NCBI GenBank assembly: GCA_028386065.3
Contig: JAKUCV010006865.1
Coordinates: forward strand, 16,319 to 80,318
Length of the DNA: 64,000 nt
Source: Turnera subulata
Lineage: Eukaryota; Streptophyta; Magnoliopsida; Malpighiales; Passifloraceae
Direction of reading: 5' to 3'
The position numbers and the translations under genes are program-made. Positions 59,820-64,000 of this stretch are shown in pieces (within the stretch, counting starts at the first letter, position 1; each line of letters opens with the position of its first letter). The notes under the pieces are model-generated. The model had not been told where the DNA came from. It saw nothing but the letters and a program-made list of their open reading frames with translations, and ran no database searches.

Positions 59820-62800
59820 ATGGGCAAGAAAGAGCAACAACAACAGCAACAGAGAGATCACGGAGCCACCAATGACGACAGAGTTGAAGCTGTTCTCCAG
59901 CTTCTTCGAAAACAAGCTCCACTCACAATCAAGCAGGTGGGTTTAATTTTCTCTGTTTCTTCACTGTTCTTCACTTGCTTTCTTTAGTTAGTGGATATCT
60001 TTTCTCTGTCACCATTCTTGGCTTCCCTTCTTTTTGTTCACAACTGTAAACCAGCAGCTTGCATGTAAGGCCAGATAACCATTGCGTATCCTATCCACAT
60101 AAAGTTGATGCTTTGGCTGCCTACTTTCCTGCATATAGAGTATATGCATCTATTATATCTCCAGGTTTTTACAGTCTCAGTTGATATATGTCTAATATTA
60201 TGTTGAACAGGAGAAGTTCTGCGACTATGCTTGCGTGGAACGATTTCTAAAGGCGAAAGGTGATAATGTGAAGAAGGCTGCTAGGCACTTAAGGGCTTGC
60301 CTTTCATGGAGAGAGAGTATAGGCACTGGTATATTTGTCTACAGTCTCTACTTCTCCGATCTTCTCCTCCTTCTACTCCTTCGTATAAAGCTACTATTAT
60401 TTCCCTTTTCTCTAGAAGCTATGCAGTGTTAGACTCCTCTTTTTATAAGCATCTTGCTTTCTTTTTGTTTCGTTATACAAGTGGAATCTTGCTTTTGTAG
60501 TTACTTAGTTTGAATTAAGCGTTAAAGTGACCACCTAGTAATCATTGATGTAACTGCTTCAAAGTATAGTGAACCAAACTTTAACTCCTGATCTCATCAA
60601 CCAAATAAATCAAAAACCAAACTTTATGTGATAATAAGTACTGTTCTAGCACATTCTCAAAAAAAAAAAAAAAAGTACTTGTTATTTTGAATTTTTTTAA
60701 TAAAATTATTGTGTAATGGATTTCATGCAGAGCAATTGATTGCCGATGAGTTCTCTGCTGAACTAGCAGAAGGAGTTGCTTATGTGGCTGGACACGATGA
60801 AGAATCAAGACCTGTTCTGGTGATTTTCGATCTATCTCCCTATATACATATATTGTGTCTCATGTTTGTTTTTCTCCCTTAAGATAATAATAAAGCTGAG
60901 ACAATACATTTTTGAAATATATTTGCTGCAGATTTTTCGCATCAAGCAAGACTACCAGAAGTTCCATTCACAAAAAATGTGAGTAGTAATAAACCCATAA
61001 CGTTTCCTTAGGAAAATGTTATACATTTATGTATATGCTCATAATTTCCTATCTTCTTTGTGTATTTTAGGTTTACTCGGTTGCTAGTTTTTACACTGGA
61101 GGTGGCTATAGGAACCATGCCAAGAAACATCGAACAATTTGTTCTCCTCTTTGATGCAAGTAAGTAGCACTAGCTAGTAGTAGTTACCCATCTTTGTTCA
61201 ACGACACTAACTTAAAGATAATATCCCAAGAAACTTTGAAAATTGGGTAGTAGTTTTTTTGTCTTTAAATTTGTATCGCACGCTAGCTAGTAAAGCAGCC
61301 TAAATTAATGAGACTAGGCAAGCTGCCATGTCGGAGAACCGGCAGAGGTCTGAGATATTACCAGATAATGTCCGGACTGACCCCCCGAGTGTCACTTTCT
61401 AAGCTCCATTATTGTTGAGTTTGTGTAAGGGCATTATCGGGAATTGAAGCAGTGACTTTATTTGTATAGTATATACTCTCCTAGAATTGGTCAATTTCAT
61501 TGAGACATCCTTAAATTATTTGATCCTGAGCAGAAGTGCCCAGGATTCTCCTTTTTTGCTTTGCTAATTACCAGCATTGATAATAAATATATCCTCTGCA
61601 CATGCTCAGTCTTTGCCAATTTTTAAAAAAGAGAGCATTCGTTTAATTTATCTTTTTTTTTTTTACTAATCCGTGCAATTGGGTTTTATTGAAATTGCAG
61701 GCTTTTTCAGGTCAGCATCGGCTTTTATGAACCTACTGCTTGCAGCACTGAAAATTGTGGGTGAATACTATCCAGGCAGGCTTTACAAGGCTTTTGTGAT
61801 CGACCCACCTTCTCTCTTCTCTTATTTATGGAAGGTAAAAATTCAAATTCTGCCTAATTTTGGCATCCATACAATGTTGTTTGTGGACCTAAATCTTTTT
61901 TTTCTTTTGTCGTCCATGTTTATAAAGTCTAATAATACTGTTGGTGAACCTGCTGAATCTTCAGTAGTTGCAACTATTTAACCCACATGATTATTTTTAC
62001 GCTTTTAAGTAGTTGGCTTTTAGATGGGCCAATCTTTAAGTCAAATCTTATTTACTTTTCAGTACAATCTTGTTCACACTAACTTGATATTCTTCATCAC
62101 GGGAACCATATTTTGTCTTCAACTTGGCATTCTTTAAACATTAAGTGATCATTAATCTCAAAGACCCCCATATGTAATTATCAGAATGTATTAATGAGTA
62201 TATACACATTAATGTAGGGTGCCAGGCCATTTGTGGAGCTATCAACGGTCACGGGAGTGGTTTCATCGCTGGACTTTGAAGAGTCACTGGAGTTCGACGA
62301 CTTCTCGTCCTACCCAAGAGCCTCCTCCCTCCGGTTTGACCCGTCGTCGTTCAAATCAACGGCCAAGATCGGCTCGTGCTCCTCCTCAAGATTTTCCTTC
62401 ACCGTGTCCCACCACTTTGACTCCCTCAAGCCCTGGTACCTCACCTTGACCGACACGTCAGCGTCCAAGGTGGGACCCACAACCCCCTCTCCCCTGGGCC
62501 CCGCGCTGATCTCCCCACTCAACGCCCGGTCCTTCTCCTTCGCGTCGCCCGTCGCCCGAGCGCCACGTGGAGGGATCAACGGCGGAGCAGGAGGCTACAA
62601 GAAGTCCCTCTTCCCTTCGACCCCGTTGCCCCAGAGGGGGGTGACCCCCAGCGTCAAGACAGCCCAGCCGCGGACCCCACGCCCGTCGTTCCTCCAATCA
62701 CCGGCGCTGTTCTTCAGGAAGGAGTGCCACGTCAGCAGGGCGGACAGGTCAAGGGAATCGTTTAGGCCGTTTCTGAAGTTCTATAGGAGGCCGTACGATG

Positions 62801-62904
62801 AGATGATATACAGGTCAAAGATGCGGCCCCCACTTGGTGGACTTATCTCCATTGTCTCTCCCCACCTCAAACGACGCCACGTTTCGGTTTCTCAACGGTT
62901 CTAA
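59820..62904 (+). CDS. Sec14-like CRAL-TRIO lipid-transfer protein
   Basis: Seven exons: 59820-59936, 60211-60328, 60731-60819, 60932-60978, 61071-61159, 61701-61834 and 62218-62904, all GT-AG with matching phases, giving 426 aa. After a Gln-rich start ([15 protein letters not shown]) comes the CRAL-TRIO N-terminal helical part ([40 protein letters not shown]). The lipid-binding core follows (about 80-220: [40 protein letters not shown] and [20 protein letters not shown], then [17 protein letters not shown] and ARPFV). Such proteins bind and exchange phosphoinositides and other lipids on membranes. The last exon adds about 200 Ser/Pro/Arg-rich, probably disordered residues ([38 protein letters not shown]) and no GOLD or nodulin domain. 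The final exon is clearly more GC-rich than the introns. Confidence 0.92.
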
Positions 62905-64000
62905 AATCAGTGGCCAGGAAAAAGAAAAACAAAAAAAAGAGAAGTACATAAAGAGGAGTATTATTATTATGGCATTAACTATGGCATCAAACGACACAAA
63001 TGTCAATCACTATTACTACTAGTAGTACTACAAATAATGATTTGATTAATTATTATTCTCTACCGATGTACATGGGTGCACTTCCAAAGAGTTAATTATC
63101 CTCGTTATTTGGTGATTGACTTGAGTTAGAGGAAGGAAAAAAAAAAGGTTGCGTGCGAGGTGGGGTGTAAAATGTTGTGCACCATGTCTAATTTTGAGCT
63201 CTGTGGCCTAAATTATATGTATATGCATCAAAAAGTCTACGTTTTGGATTTTGGATGGGGAGCATGGGAAGTCGGTAGCGTGGTCGAAACGGTGGACATT
63301 TTGCATTGGAAATCATTTCTCTCTTGGTGAAGCTGGAAAAAATGGCATTGTATTTATTATATATAAATTATATTGTACCAAGAAAACCAAGCTGCAAGTA
63401 GTGTTTGAAAAAAAAAAAATCTTTGTTTTGATTCAACATTAATATATTATTGTATGTACAAGTTATTTCTTCTTGTTTCTGAAGTTTTGTTGAGAATCTA
63501 GGATTTGTTTTATGGTTGGACTTCGTTTATTATATATAATAAAGAGAAGACCCCCCAAGTTTTGAAAACTTTCACCATGTATTCTTCCATTTGTACTATT
63601 AGGTGGTGACGCCAATATTACTTTATGTTTTATGCTTTGAAATACCCTACATTTTTATATATATAGGTTGGTTTCAACGATGGCGAGTTGGTAGGAATAT
63701 GTGTCGTGTCTTTTGTTTGAGAAGTCAAAAGTAGCTTCCGATTCTGGTGTAATCTAGACTTGAACACATGCACAGAGAGAGCTGGTAACACTACTAGTAT
63801 ACTACTATCATGTTGTGTAATGGGAATTTTTCTTTTGTTCTGAAAAGTGCTTAGGGAATTGAACTTATATAATACTACTACTACTGTGACATAGATGCTT
63901 GTTTTTTGGATATGGAGTTTGTCCCCAACTCTCTGTCGTTGAGGGATCAAGGTTCTTTCACGTAGAAGTGACGTTAGATACTTGGAGTTTACCTGTTTGG
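62905..64000. other. 3' UTR of Sec14-like gene and intergenic
   Basis: AT-rich, with a plausible 3' UTR just after 62904 and then no recognisable gene to the window end. Confidence 0.5.

Noticed and set aside
1..64000. tRNA, rRNA, CRISPR arrays, bacterial-type operons
   Set aside because: I found no tRNA-like cloverleaf with A and B boxes, no rRNA and no regularly spaced repeat-spacer array; the genes are intron-bearing plant genes.

Overview
This window is nuclear DNA of a flowering plant, most likely a eudicot. Its genes are split by GT-AG introns, its protein families are plant ones (WNK kinase, DUF1517, plant-type SurE, Sec14-like), its intergenic DNA is AT-rich, and much of it is transposable elements. 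I cannot name the species. CDS coordinates are outer bounds; exons are listed in each entry.

Layout: 1-3786 is a decayed L1-type LINE on the minus strand whose 3' part lies left of the window. After a (TTA)n microsatellite come two tandem DUF1517 genes on the plus strand (5093-6872 and 8087-10277), with a scrap of a third copy between them. 10278-16218 is intergenic and includes a 1.1 kb segment bounded by 91-bp direct repeats. 16219-16747 is a two-exon microprotein gene. 19332-21878 is a nine-exon SurE phosphatase gene on the minus strand. 22575-32642 is a non-autonomous LTR retrotransposon with unequal, mosaic LTRs. Its 2.4 kb interior has no gag or pol. It carries a TATA box and two ORFs that run opposite to the direction implied by its primer-binding site. 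38854-42178 is a WNK kinase gene disturbed by an assembly duplication next to a single N. 44172-47066 is a Mutator-like element with long inverted repeats and a perfect 9-bp target duplication. 50385-55904 is a second LINE, with both ends and its target duplication, but its reverse transcriptase core is deleted. 59820-62904 is a Sec14-like CRAL-TRIO gene.

The five kinds of cellular gene do not form a pathway: DUF1517 membrane proteins, an unknown microprotein, a SurE nucleotidase, a WNK kinase and a lipid-transfer protein. The only functional cluster is the DUF1517 tandem pair. The strongest candidate for something undescribed is the LTR element interior (27312-29699), an apparent antisense gene cassette that includes half of a LINE-type endonuclease domain.
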